Below are positions 11,625 through 18,556 of a DNA stretch of 64,000 nucleotides, in pieces. Both the position numbers and the translations under genes were made by a program. The DNA is taken from positions 1-64,000 of the forward strand of contig NZ_JALDPT010000010.1 of the NCBI RefSeq assembly GCF_022695515.1, written 5' to 3'. Source of the DNA: Phenylobacterium aquaticum. GTDB taxonomy: Bacteria; Pseudomonadota; Alphaproteobacteria; Caulobacterales; Caulobacteraceae. Below the pieces are notes generated by a model. It was not told the DNA's origin and ran no database searches. It worked only from the letters and a program-made list of their open reading frames with translations. Each line of letters starts with the position of its first letter. Positions within the stretch are counted from its first letter, which is position 1.

Positions 11625-12191
11625 TCAGCCCCGCATGGCGTCGGAGATCTGGCGCGCGACCTCCTCGGGCCCGATGCCGAAGGGCAGGACCCGGTTGAAC
11701 CGGCCCTTGGGGTCCATGAGATAGGTGGGGGTCGAGTGGTTGATCAGATAGTCCGACCCGGTCCCGCTCTTCTCATAGAACACCCGATAGGCCTTGGCGG
11801 CGACCGCCACCTGGGCCGGGGTCCCCGTCAGGCCGATGGTCCCCTTCGGAAAAGCGCTGCCCGACAGATAGTTGGCGAGCTGGGCGGGGGTGTCACGCTC
11901 GGGGTCCACCGAGATGAAGACCACCTGGAAGTCCTTGGCCTTGGGCCCCAGCTGGTCCTGGGCCTGGGCCAGCACCTGCAGGGTCGTGGGGCAGACGTCC
12001 GGGCAATAGGTGAAGCCGAAGAAGACGGCGGTCCACTTGCCCTTCAGCATCTTCTCGGTGACCGGCTTGCCCGTCTGGTCGACCAGCTGGAACGGCCCGC
12101 CCACCAGGCTCTTGGGCTGGGGCGCGCAGGCCGCCAGCAGGGCCAGGCCCGCGAGGCAGGCGGCGATCAGGGGCAGTTTTCGGCGGAACAT
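11625..12191 (-). CDS. senC: SCO1/SenC family copper chaperone lipoprotein
   Basis: The 188-residue product has a lipobox-like signal (LALLAACAPQ) and the Sco thioredoxin-fold core: FTYCPDVCPTTL with the CxxxC copper ligands and the third ligand His in INHSTPTYL. Sco proteins deliver copper to the CuA site of cytochrome c oxidase. It is transcribed divergently from regB with 49 bases between. The senC/regB arrangement matches the Rhodobacter senC-regA/regB locus and supports a link to respiratory redox control. Confidence 0.9.
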   Translation of the reverse strand: MFRRKLPLIAACLAGLALLAACAPQPKSLVGGPFQLVDQTGKPVTEKMLKGKWTAVFFGFTYCPDVCPTTLQVLAQAQDQLGPKAKDFQVVFISVDPERDTPAQLANYLSGSAFPKGTIGLTGTPAQVAVAAKAYRVFYEKSGTGSDYLINHSTPTYLMDPKGRFNRVLPFGIGPEEVARQISDAMRG

Positions 12192-12240
12192 GCAGATGGG
12201 CCTCGTCAGGCGTCACGATCTCGGCGATGCTCCGGGCCTG

Positions 12241-13674
12241 ATGGCGTCCGAAACTCAGACGGCGCCGTCGAGATCCAAGGCCTCGCCCGGTCTCGATAGG
12301 CAAAGCCCCGCCACGGCGCAAGGCGAACTCGCCTGGGCGCAGAGCGGACCGTCGCGCGGGCGGTTGCGGATGCGCAACCTCATCACCCTGCGCTGGATGG
12401 TGCTGGCCGGCGAGGTGGCGATCCTGGCGGTCATGGGCGTGTTCCTGGGCTTCAAGGCGCCCTACGCTTGGTGCTTCAGCCTGATCGGCGCCTCGGCCTG
12501 GATCAACCTGCTCACCGCCGTCGCCTCCCCGGGCCAGAGGCTGACCGGGGAATGGGAGGCCGCCGCCCAGCTGGCCTTCGACATCGCCCAGACCACCGGC
12601 CTGCTCTATCTGACCGGCGGCACCTCCAATCCGTTCTCGCTGATGCTGATCGCCCCGGTGACGCTGGCCGCCGCCACCCTGCCCCTCGCCCCCGTGGCGA
12701 TCCTGGGCGTGCTGGGCGTCCTGGCCTCGGTGGGCCTGGCCTTCCTGCACATGCCCCTGCCCGCCATGCCGGGCATGGAGGTGGTCCTGCCCTCCAGCTA
12801 TCTGATCGGCGCCGCGGCCGCCAATGTGGCGGGCATCGTGCTGATCGCCGGCTATGTGCGCCAGTCGGCCGAGGAATCGGCGCGGATGGCGCTCGCGCTC
12901 GACGTCACCCAGGCGGTGCTGTCGCGCGAACAGCGGCTCTCGGCCCTGGGGGCGCTGGCCGCCGCGGCGGCGCACGAACTGGGCACGCCGCTCGCCACCA
13001 TCTCCATCGTCGCCAAGGAAATGTCGCGCGAGGCGCCGACCGCCGCGGTCAAGGAGGACGCCGACCTCCTGATGGCCCAGGCCCTGCGCTGCCGCGAGAT
13101 CCTGCGCCGCCTGACCGAGACGCCGGACGCCACCGACGAGGTGCACGAGCGCATGAGCCTCCTGCAGCTGGTCCATGAGGTGATCGAGCCGCACGCCGGG
13201 GTGAAAGGGGTCCGGGTCGAGGCCATCGTCTCCGGCGCCCCGGGCGTCGCCGCCCCGGACATCTGGCGCATGCCGGAGGTGCTGCACGCCCTGACCTCCT
13301 TCGTCGAGAACGCCGTCGATTTCGCCGCCTCGGAGGTCCTGGTCAGCGCCCGCTTCGACGCCGCCTCGATCTCCATGGAGGTCCGCGACGACGGCCCGGG
13401 CTTCTCGCCCGAGGTGCTGGCCAAGCTGGGCGAGCCCTATGTGACCACCCGTCCGGGGGCCGAGGGCTCGCGCACCGGCCATGTCGGCATGGGCCTGGGC
13501 TTTTTCATCGCCAAGACCTTGCTGGAGCGCACCGGCGCCAAGGTGGCCTTCCAGAATGGCCGTCCGCGGGGCGCCGTGGTGTCCGCGCGGTGGGCCCGCA
13601 GCCAGATTGAGGTAGGCGGCGGCGGGTGGGAGACTGAACAACCACTTGCGAAGCAGTCCGAACAGGCGACATGA
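12241..13674 (+). CDS. regB: RegB/PrrB/ActS-type redox-sensing histidine kinase
   Basis: I chose the ATG at 12241, giving 477 residues; in-frame upstream codons overlap the divergent senC gene. An N-terminal membrane domain contains the quinone-binding signature GGTSNPF (126-132). The dimerization helix has the phospho-acceptor in AAAHELGTPLATI (His245). The redox-active cysteine position is conserved (Cys284 in ALRCREILRRL). The ATPase domain follows with DDGPGFS and GMGLGFFIAK. RegB phosphorylates RegA when the quinone pool is reduced. Its partner regA starts 46 bases downstream. Confidence 0.93.
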   Translation: MASETQTAPSRSKASPGLDRQSPATAQGELAWAQSGPSRGRLRMRNLITLRWMVLAGEVAILAVMGVFLGFKAPYAWCFSLIGASAWINLLTAVASPGQRLTGEWEAAAQLAFDIAQTTGLLYLTGGTSNPFSLMLIAPVTLAAATLPLAPVAILGVLGVLASVGLAFLHMPLPAMPGMEVVLPSSYLIGAAAANVAGIVLIAGYVRQSAEESARMALALDVTQAVLSREQRLSALGALAAAAAHELGTPLATISIVAKEMSREAPTAAVKEDADLLMAQALRCREILRRLTETPDATDEVHERMSLLQLVHEVIEPHAGVKGVRVEAIVSGAPGVAAPDIWRMPEVLHALTSFVENAVDFAASEVLVSARFDAASISMEVRDDGPGFSPEVLAKLGEPYVTTRPGAEGSRTGHVGMGLGFFIAKTLLERTGAKVAFQNGRPRGAVVSARWARSQIEVGGGGWETEQPLAKQSEQAT

Positions 13675-13720
13675 TGCCGTCAAGAGCGCACGACGCGAGC
13701 GCCGCCATCAGGAGTTGATT

Positions 13721-14277
13721 ATGGCCGATCTCTCCGCCGAAATCGCCGCCCTGCCGGACAAGAGTCTGCTGGTGCTGGACGACGACGCGCCGCTGCGCAC
13801 GCGGCTTGGCCGGGCGCTGGAACAGCGCGGTTTCGAACCACACTGGTCGGCAGCGTCAGCGAGGCGCTCGCCGCCGTCCGCGCCGCCCCGCCCGCCTACG
13901 CCGTGCTCGACATGCGGCTCGAGGATGGGACCGGGCTCAAGGTGGTGGAGGCGGTCCGCGACGCCCGCCCCGAGGCCCGGGTGATCATGCTGACCGGCTA
14001 CGGCAACATCGCCACCGCCGTCGCGGCGGTGAAGTCCGGGGCCATCGACTATCTCTCCAAGCCCGCCGACGCCGACGACGTGGCCCGCGCCCTGCTGGCC
14101 GTGGGCGACGAGAGCCCGCCGCCGCCGGAAAACCCCATGAGCGCCGACCGGGTGCGGTGGGAGCATATCCAGCGGGTCTATGAGCTCTGCGGCCACAATG
14201 TCTCGGAAACGGCGCGCCGTCTGAACATGCACCGCCGGACCCTGCAGCGGATCCTGGCCAAGCGCGCCCCGCGCTAG
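13721..14277 (+). CDS. regA: RegA/PrrA/ActR-type response regulator (frameshifted, probable sequencing error)
   Basis: ATG at 13721 has AGGAG at 13710-13714. The receiver begins KSLLVLDDDAPLR. Near 13838-13846 the frame breaks by one missing base, after which the correct frame continues with LVGSVSEALA and the phospho-acceptor Asp64 in AVLDMRLEDG, the LTGYGNIATAV helix, KP of the receiver, a Pro-rich linker, and a Fis-type helix-turn-helix (NVSETARRLNMHRRTLQRIL). Repair gives 185 residues, the normal RegA length. As written, the frame reads into nonsense. Response regulator partner of RegB, controlling redox-responsive genes. Confidence 0.9.
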
Positions 14278-14283
14278 ACCCGC

Positions 14284-14736
14284 CTAGACCTCCAGCGTCA
14301 TCACCGCGAAGCCCGCCGCCCGCATCGCCGCCATGCGACCGAAGGCGATGGTCAGCGCCTTGCGCCGGGCCCCGGCCAGGGTCGCGGCCGGCGGCTCTCG
14401 CAGCACCGCGCCGCCGAACCCGTCGGCGACGATCAGGCCCGGATCTTCCGGCAGGACGTGCTGGGGGAATTCCGGCGCCACGGCGAAGGCGAAGCGGTCG
14501 CAATAGGGGGCGTATTCATGCCACTTGCGATCGACCCGGAAGTCCTCGATCCCCGACTTCACCTCGATGATGATGAACTCGCCGCGGGCCGACAGAGCCA
14601 TCAGGTCGGCGCGCCGGCCGTTGGGCAAGGTGACCTCGGTGAGCGGGGTATAGCCCAGATCGACAAGCAGCCGCGCGGCCCCGCGGGTGACGGCGGCGGT
14701 GATGTCCGGACGGCGGGCGGTCTGGGGCGATCCCAT
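14284..14736 (-). CDS. mmcB: MmcB-family DNA repair protein
   Basis: The 150-residue product has a PD-(D/E)xK nuclease-like core: GRRADLMAL, then FIIIEVKSGIEDFRVDRKW with the ExK motif, and YCDRFAFAVAPEFP. This fits the Caulobacter MmcB family, an SOS-induced repair factor implicated in mitomycin C resistance. The start at 14736 places an SOS box 11 bases upstream. The stop lies next to the convergent regA stop. Confidence 0.88.
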   Translation of the reverse strand: MGSPQTARRPDITAAVTRGAARLLVDLGYTPLTEVTLPNGRRADLMALSARGEFIIIEVKSGIEDFRVDRKWHEYAPYCDRFAFAVAPEFPQHVLPEDPGLIVADGFGGAVLREPPAATLAGARRKALTIAFGRMAAMRAAGFAVMTLEV

Positions 14737-14747
14737 GCCGAAATCTT

Positions 14748-14762
14748 GTTCCGGCTTCGTTC
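14748..14762 (-). promoter_or_regulatory. LexA (SOS) box for mmcB
   Basis: The plus-strand sequence GTTC-CGGCTTC-GTTC is an exact match to the alphaproteobacterial LexA operator GTTC-N7-GTTC, a direct repeat. It lies 11 bases upstream of the mmcB start, where bound LexA would block initiation. Damage induction of mmcB is known in Caulobacter; the box itself is seen directly here. Confidence 0.88.
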
Positions 14763-14780
14763 CGGACGCAAGAGGCGAAA

Positions 14781-15335
14781 TCAGTTGCGGGCCGGCTGCG
14801 GGAATTCCAGGGCGCCGACGTCGTAGCCCAGCTGCTTGATGCGGGCCACGGCCTGGGCCTTGGCGCCGGCGGCCAGCAGCGGGTGCTGGGACATCAGCCA
14901 CAGGTACTTGCCGTTGGGGGTGCCCAGGATCAGCCAGCCCTGGTCGGACTTGTGGTCCAGCACCCAGTATTCCTGGCTGATCAGGCCGCCGAAGAAGCTC
15001 ATCTTGAACTTGGCGTTGGTCTTGGGGTCGAGGACCTTGGCCTTGGCCTTCCATTCGGTCGGCGGCGCGGTCACCGAGCCCCGGTGGCAGACCTGCAGCA
15101 CGTCATAGCCGTCGGCGTCCTTGGCCCACTCGGAGATGCCGGCTTGGCAGTCCTTCTGGGTCTTGTTGGGCAGGCGGGCGACCTCGTACCAGCGACCGGT
15201 CATCTTGGTCAGCTCGATGCGGTCGGTCGGGGCCGGCGGCGGCGCGACCGGCGCGGCGGCGTTCGCCCCGCCGGTCAGGACCGGAAGGGTGAGGGCGGCG
15301 GCGATCGCGAGCGGCAGGATACGCATGGACGACAT
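14781..15335 (-). CDS. Lipocalin family protein (Blc-like), periplasmic
   Basis: The 184-residue form starts at the ATG 15333-15335 with a signal peptide (RILPLAIAAALTLPV, cleavage near GANA). The lipocalin signature TGRWYEVARLPN is followed by the beta-barrel strands with SFFGGLISQEYWVLD and WLILGTPNGKYLWLMS. There is no lipobox cysteine, so unlike E. coli Blc it appears soluble rather than lipid-anchored. Lipocalins bind lipids or other small hydrophobic ligands. A start nine bases later (MRIL) is equally possible. Confidence 0.85.
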   Translation of the reverse strand: MSSMRILPLAIAAALTLPVLTGGANAAAPVAPPPAPTDRIELTKMTGRWYEVARLPNKTQKDCQAGISEWAKDADGYDVLQVCHRGSVTAPPTEWKAKAKVLDPKTNAKFKMSFFGGLISQEYWVLDHKSDQGWLILGTPNGKYLWLMSQHPLLAAGAKAQAVARIKQLGYDVGALEFPQPARN

Positions 15336-15470
15336 CGCTAAAAGCTGACGGAACTCTATGACACCGGAAACGCCCCCAGGGCGAGCCCGAGGGACCTTCA
15401 AAGCCGAGGATTGAGGCGAGGCGAAGACCAATGGTCAAGGCCGCTCCGCCCCCTTCCGGGGCGCGGACAC

Positions 15471-15503
15471 GAAAACGCCCGCCGACAGGTCGCCGGCGGG
15501 CGT
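15471..15503 (-). terminator. Rho-independent terminator of the diiron protein gene
   Basis: Perfect 10-bp inverted repeat ACGCCCGCCG / CGGCGGGCGT with a 9-base loop. Read on the reverse strand it ends in UUUUC. It lies 24 bases after the stop codon at 15527. Confidence 0.85.
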
Positions 15504-15526
15504 CTCCCGATCCTGATGTCGCGGGC

Positions 15527-16657
15527 CTATTCGGCGGCGATCTTCACGGCGCCGACGACCCGGTCCTTGAAGTTGATCTCCTGGAGATACTTGATCCCCT
15601 CTTCGGCGATGTCGTCGCCGACCATGCGGTCGCCCTCGCCCTTCAGCTCCTCCATGTCGACATAGATCGCATAGAAGCCGCGGGTGCGGTCGGTGATGAT
15701 GCCGGCGTTGAGCAGGGTCTTCACCAGCACGCGGAAGATGTTGGTCTGCTCCTTCATGTTCTCCCGGCGGCTCTCGTCGGTGACCATGGCGGCCATCTCG
15801 GCGATCACCTTGTCCGGATCCAGGCCGAACTCCTCATAGAGGTCGCGCTGCTGGGAGGGGGAGACCAGGTTGAACAGCAGGGTCTGGAAGCAGTGGGCCG
15901 CCCAGTCCTCGATGATCGCATGCTCTTCCGGAGTCAGCTTGGGGATGGTCCGGTCGGCCCAGATCTTCCCGAACTTGTGGTGGAAGGCCTCGTCGGTCAT
16001 GACCAGCTGCATCAGCTTCTTGCCGAGCGGATCATTGATATTGTTGAAGAAGGTGGCGAAGGCGCCCATGGCCAGGCCTTCCACCAGCATCTGCATGCCG
16101 ATGATCTTCTTGTAGACTTCGGGTGAGCCGATGATGTCGATCAGCAGGGCCTTGAGCGTCGGGCCGGCTTCCACCGGGCGGCCCCAGCGGGCCTTGATGT
16201 ACTTGGCGAAGGCCGTGACGTGGCGGGCTTCCTCGCGGGTCTGGTTGGCCGCGTATTCCTGGGCGCCCTGGTCCTTCAGCACGTGGCAGAGGCTGGCCGA
16301 CAGGTTCAGCGCGCCCTGCTCGCCGTGCAGGATCGAGGAGAAGGAGCGCAGGGCCTGCTGGTTGGCGAACCGGATGCGGGTCTTGGGATCGGTCAGGTGG
16401 TTCGACACATAGTCGGTGCCGAGCGAGATGATCATGCTCTCGGGCAGGAGCATCTCGTTTTCCATGTCGAAGGGCTCGTCGAAGTCGATGTACTTCTTGT
16501 CGAGCGGATCCCAGAAGTGGTCGTGGGTGGCCGAGATGATCTTGTCGAAGGCGGTCGAGCGCGCGTTGTAGCGGTCGAGCTCCAGCATTGACTCGAAGTC
16601 GTCGGGCGCGACGGCGTCGTAGATGATGTCCTTGGTGATATTGCCGTCGGCGGCCAT
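15527..16657 (-). CDS. Ferritin-like diiron protein under FNR/FixK-type control
   Basis: The 376-residue protein shows a four-helix diiron-carboxylate ligand set: Glu113 (HGEQGAL), Glu143-x-x-His146 (EEARH), Glu193 (LVEGLAMG) and Glu223-x-x-His226 (DEAFHH). The spacing fits the R2/AurF/ferritin-like superfamily, but I do not see the R2 radical tyrosine context or C-terminal tail that would make it NrdB. The start has a strong AGGAGG. An FNR/FixK box lies upstream and a terminator downstream, so it is a single-gene unit. The chemistry (oxygenase, oxidase or peroxide handling) is unknown to me. Confidence 0.7.
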   Translation of the reverse strand: MAADGNITKDIIYDAVAPDDFESMLELDRYNARSTAFDKIISATHDHFWDPLDKKYIDFDEPFDMENEMLLPESMIISLGTDYVSNHLTDPKTRIRFANQQALRSFSSILHGEQGALNLSASLCHVLKDQGAQEYAANQTREEARHVTAFAKYIKARWGRPVEAGPTLKALLIDIIGSPEVYKKIIGMQMLVEGLAMGAFATFFNNINDPLGKKLMQLVMTDEAFHHKFGKIWADRTIPKLTPEEHAIIEDWAAHCFQTLLFNLVSPSQQRDLYEEFGLDPDKVIAEMAAMVTDESRRENMKEQTNIFRVLVKTLLNAGIITDRTRGFYAIYVDMEELKGEGDRMVGDDIAEEGIKYLQEINFKDRVVGAVKIAAE

Positions 16658-16707
16658 CGGTCGTCCTCCTGAAGCCAGACATCGGCGCTCATCAGCGGCG
16701 CCGGTTT

Positions 16708-16721
16708 TTGACCTGGATCAA
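16708..16721 (-). promoter_or_regulatory. FNR/FixK binding site
   Basis: TTGAC-CTGG-ATCAA fits the FNR/FixK consensus TTGA-N6-TCAA with the preferred flanking bases. Its centre is 57 bases upstream of the start codon at 16657, a plausible activating position. The neighbouring gene upstream is on the same strand and ends at 16785, so the site can only serve the diiron gene. Confidence 0.72.
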
Positions 16722-16748
16722 AAATCCATATGACCGGCGATAAGTCAA

Positions 16749-16774
16749 GAAAGGTGACGGGTGCGTCACCTTTC
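16749..16774 (-). terminator. Hairpin after the isochorismatase gene
   Basis: Perfect 10-bp inverted repeat GAAAGGTGAC / GTCACCTTTC with a 6-base loop, starting 10 bases after the stop at 16785. The U-tract is weak, so termination is likely but not certain. It might also act as an operator for the diiron gene. Confidence 0.5.
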
Positions 16775-16784
16775 CAGGCGCCGC

Positions 16785-17459
16785 CTAGTCCGGGGGCGGA
16801 GCCCCCTGTGCGATGAGCTGAAGAATTTCCGCCGTGGGGCGAACGTCGCCGAACGACCGATAGACCGTGCGCAGGGTTGCGTTGTGCATGTCGTCGGTGG
16901 GGGCCGCGTTCGCGTCGGCGGCCATGATCACCCGATATCCGAGGGTGCGCGCGTCACGCGCCGTGGCTTCGCAGCAGACGTTCGTCACCGTGCCCACAAC
17001 GATGACGGTGTCGACGCCCCGCGCCTCCAGCAGCTGGGGGAGTTCGCACCGACCGGGGAAGAAGGCGCTGCTCGCCGTCTTCTCCACGAAAATGTCGTCG
17101 GCCTGCCGCCGCAGGCCTTGGCATAACCGGTCGGGCAGAGGCCCCTCGCCGCCGGACAGGCGGAAAGTCTCGGCGACCTGCGGGCCGTAGAATTCGGCGG
17201 AAAGCTCCGGATACGGGTCGAGCCGCGACGGCAGGACCCAGGCCACGACGCCGCCAGCCGGGCGCAGGGCGTCGGCGAGGGCGTTGATCGGCCCTATGGC
17301 GTCCCGGCAGTGGGGATTCTCGTCGGCGAAGAAGGGGACCATATCCACGACCACAAGGGCCGTGCGGGGCGCGGCGAGGCGCTCAAAGGCGTGGAGTCGC
17401 CCGCGCCGGGTCAATTGCCGGGCATATTCTCGATCGGGAATCTTCCAGTCGTGGGCCAA
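16785..17459 (-). CDS. Isochorismatase-family cysteine hydrolase
   Basis: The 224-residue product has the catalytic triad of the family: Asp in ALVVVDMVPFF, Lys in FVEKTASSAFF and Cys in VTNVCCEATARDA. Members hydrolyse isochorismate, nicotinamide or N-carbamoyl compounds; nothing here settles which. It starts five bases after the stop of the zincin gene and so may belong to the same transcript. Confidence 0.85.
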   Translation of the reverse strand: MAHDWKIPDREYARQLTRRGRLHAFERLAAPRTALVVVDMVPFFADENPHCRDAIGPINALADALRPAGGVVAWVLPSRLDPYPELSAEFYGPQVAETFRLSGGEGPLPDRLCQGLRRQADDIFVEKTASSAFFPGRCELPQLLEARGVDTVIVVGTVTNVCCEATARDARTLGYRVIMAADANAAPTDDMHNATLRTVYRSFGDVRPTAEILQLIAQGAPPPD

Positions 17460-17463
17460 GCCC

Positions 17464-17889
17464 CTACTCGCCCTCGATCGCGTCGATGTCGTCGTCGGAC
17501 AGGCCGAAATGGTGGCCGATCTCGTGGACCAGGACGTGGGTGATCAGTTCGCTCAGCGTCACATCGCCGCGCTCGGCCCACTCGTCGAGAATGGGGCGGC
17601 GATAGAGGAACACCATCGAGGGCTCGGGATTGGGATCGAGGACCGAGCGGTGGGCCAGGTCGACGCCGTGATAGAGGCCGGTCAGCTCAAAGGGGTCCTC
17701 GATCCCCATTTCGTCCAGCACCTCCTGGGGCGGGAAGTCGTCGACCCGGAAGATCACCGCCCCGGTCATGGCGCGGAAGTCGTCGGGCAGGGCCTCGAAG
17801 GCCGCCTCGGCCAGGGCCGCGAAATCGTCCAGCGAGGGCGCCGGGCGGTGCGCATGGACATGGATGTGGCCGCGGCCGGGCTCATTCAT
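17464..17889 (-). CDS. Zincin-like metallopeptidase family protein
   Basis: The 141-residue product has the HEIGHHFGLSDDDIDAIE zinc motif at the C-terminus (about 122-139), preceded by IFLYRRPIL-type strand (here VFLYRRPILDEWA). This matches the small minimal-gluzincin family often annotated metallopeptidase family protein (Pfam 06262 type). The N-terminal His-rich HIHVHAH segment is unusual. Its start overlaps the stop of the preceding gene by eight bases. Substrate unknown. Confidence 0.8.
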   Translation of the reverse strand: MNEPGRGHIHVHAHRPAPSLDDFAALAEAAFEALPDDFRAMTGAVIFRVDDFPPQEVLDEMGIEDPFELTGLYHGVDLAHRSVLDPNPEPSMVFLYRRPILDEWAERGDVTLSELITHVLVHEIGHHFGLSDDDIDAIEGE

Positions 17890-18469
17890 CGGGCATCACG
17901 ATGTTGGGGTTCTCGGGCAGGCGATATTCGAACAGGCCGATGTCCAGGGGCTGCTGCGGCTTGAAGGCCCGCAAGGGCTGGCGGCTCAAGGCCTTCAGGG
18001 TCTCGGGCTCCGCTTCGGTGGTCTTGAGGCGCCGGGCGCGGCGGGCCTGGGGATGCTCGATGTCGGGCGCGTCGGTCGCAGGCGCCGCCGAGACCGGCCG
18101 CCAATAGGAGACTGACAGCCGCCAGACTGTGGGCGGGGCGACCGGCGGGGTCGGCCAGCGGCGGCCGTCGCGATTGACCGTGGCCACCGGGGCGGGCGCA
18201 CGGCGGGCCGTGGTCACCTCGGTCAGGCGGCAGAAGCGGTCCTCGATCGCCACCTGAACCGCCCGGCCGGGACGGTCGTCCTCGACCCTGCCGGCCAGGG
18301 CGTCGAGCGCCGCCTCGCGGCTGGCATAGGCCGGGCCCGCCAGGCCGCTGACGAACTGCACCGGCTCGCCGGCCAGGGCTTGCGCCTCGCGTTCGCGCGC
18401 CGCGCGGCCCAGAGGCGCGGCCAGCGCTTCATCAGGCGTCGTCGCCAGAGGATAGAGGATCGCGGTCAT
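17882..18469 (-). CDS. Hypothetical protein, overlaps zincin gene
   Basis: The 195-residue protein starts at the ATG 18467-18469 and ends inside the zincin start, implying translational coupling. It has no signal peptide or membrane helix. Visible parts are an N-terminal helix with APLGRAAREREAQALAG, a VQVAIEDRFCRLTEV strand, a Pro-rich middle, a WRLSVSYWRP strand, and a basic segment before a C-terminal EYRLPENPNIVMPDE. I do not recognise the family. Its stop-to-start overlap suggests a functional pair with the zincin. Confidence 0.7.
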   Translation of the reverse strand: MTAILYPLATTPDEALAAPLGRAAREREAQALAGEPVQFVSGLAGPAYASREAALDALAGRVEDDRPGRAVQVAIEDRFCRLTEVTTARRAPAPVATVNRDGRRWPTPPVAPPTVWRLSVSYWRPVSAAPATDAPDIEHPQARRARRLKTTEAEPETLKALSRQPLRAFKPQQPLDIGLFEYRLPENPNIVMPDE

Positions 18470-18556
18470 GCGCCGATCATCGCCGAATTCGTTCAAGCGG
18501 CCTATGTTCCAAAAGATGATTCGCTGTCGACGGGGACGGGCGTCGAGGATGGCGCG

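Noticed and set aside
13838..13846. Programmed frameshifting in regA
   Set aside because: No slippery sequence or stimulatory structure is evident, and nine other genes show similar breaks, so sequence error is simpler.
15527..16657. Assignment of the diiron protein as NrdB
   Set aside because: Ligand motifs fit the superfamily, but the radical tyrosine context and R2 C-terminal tail are not visible, and no nrdA is adjacent.
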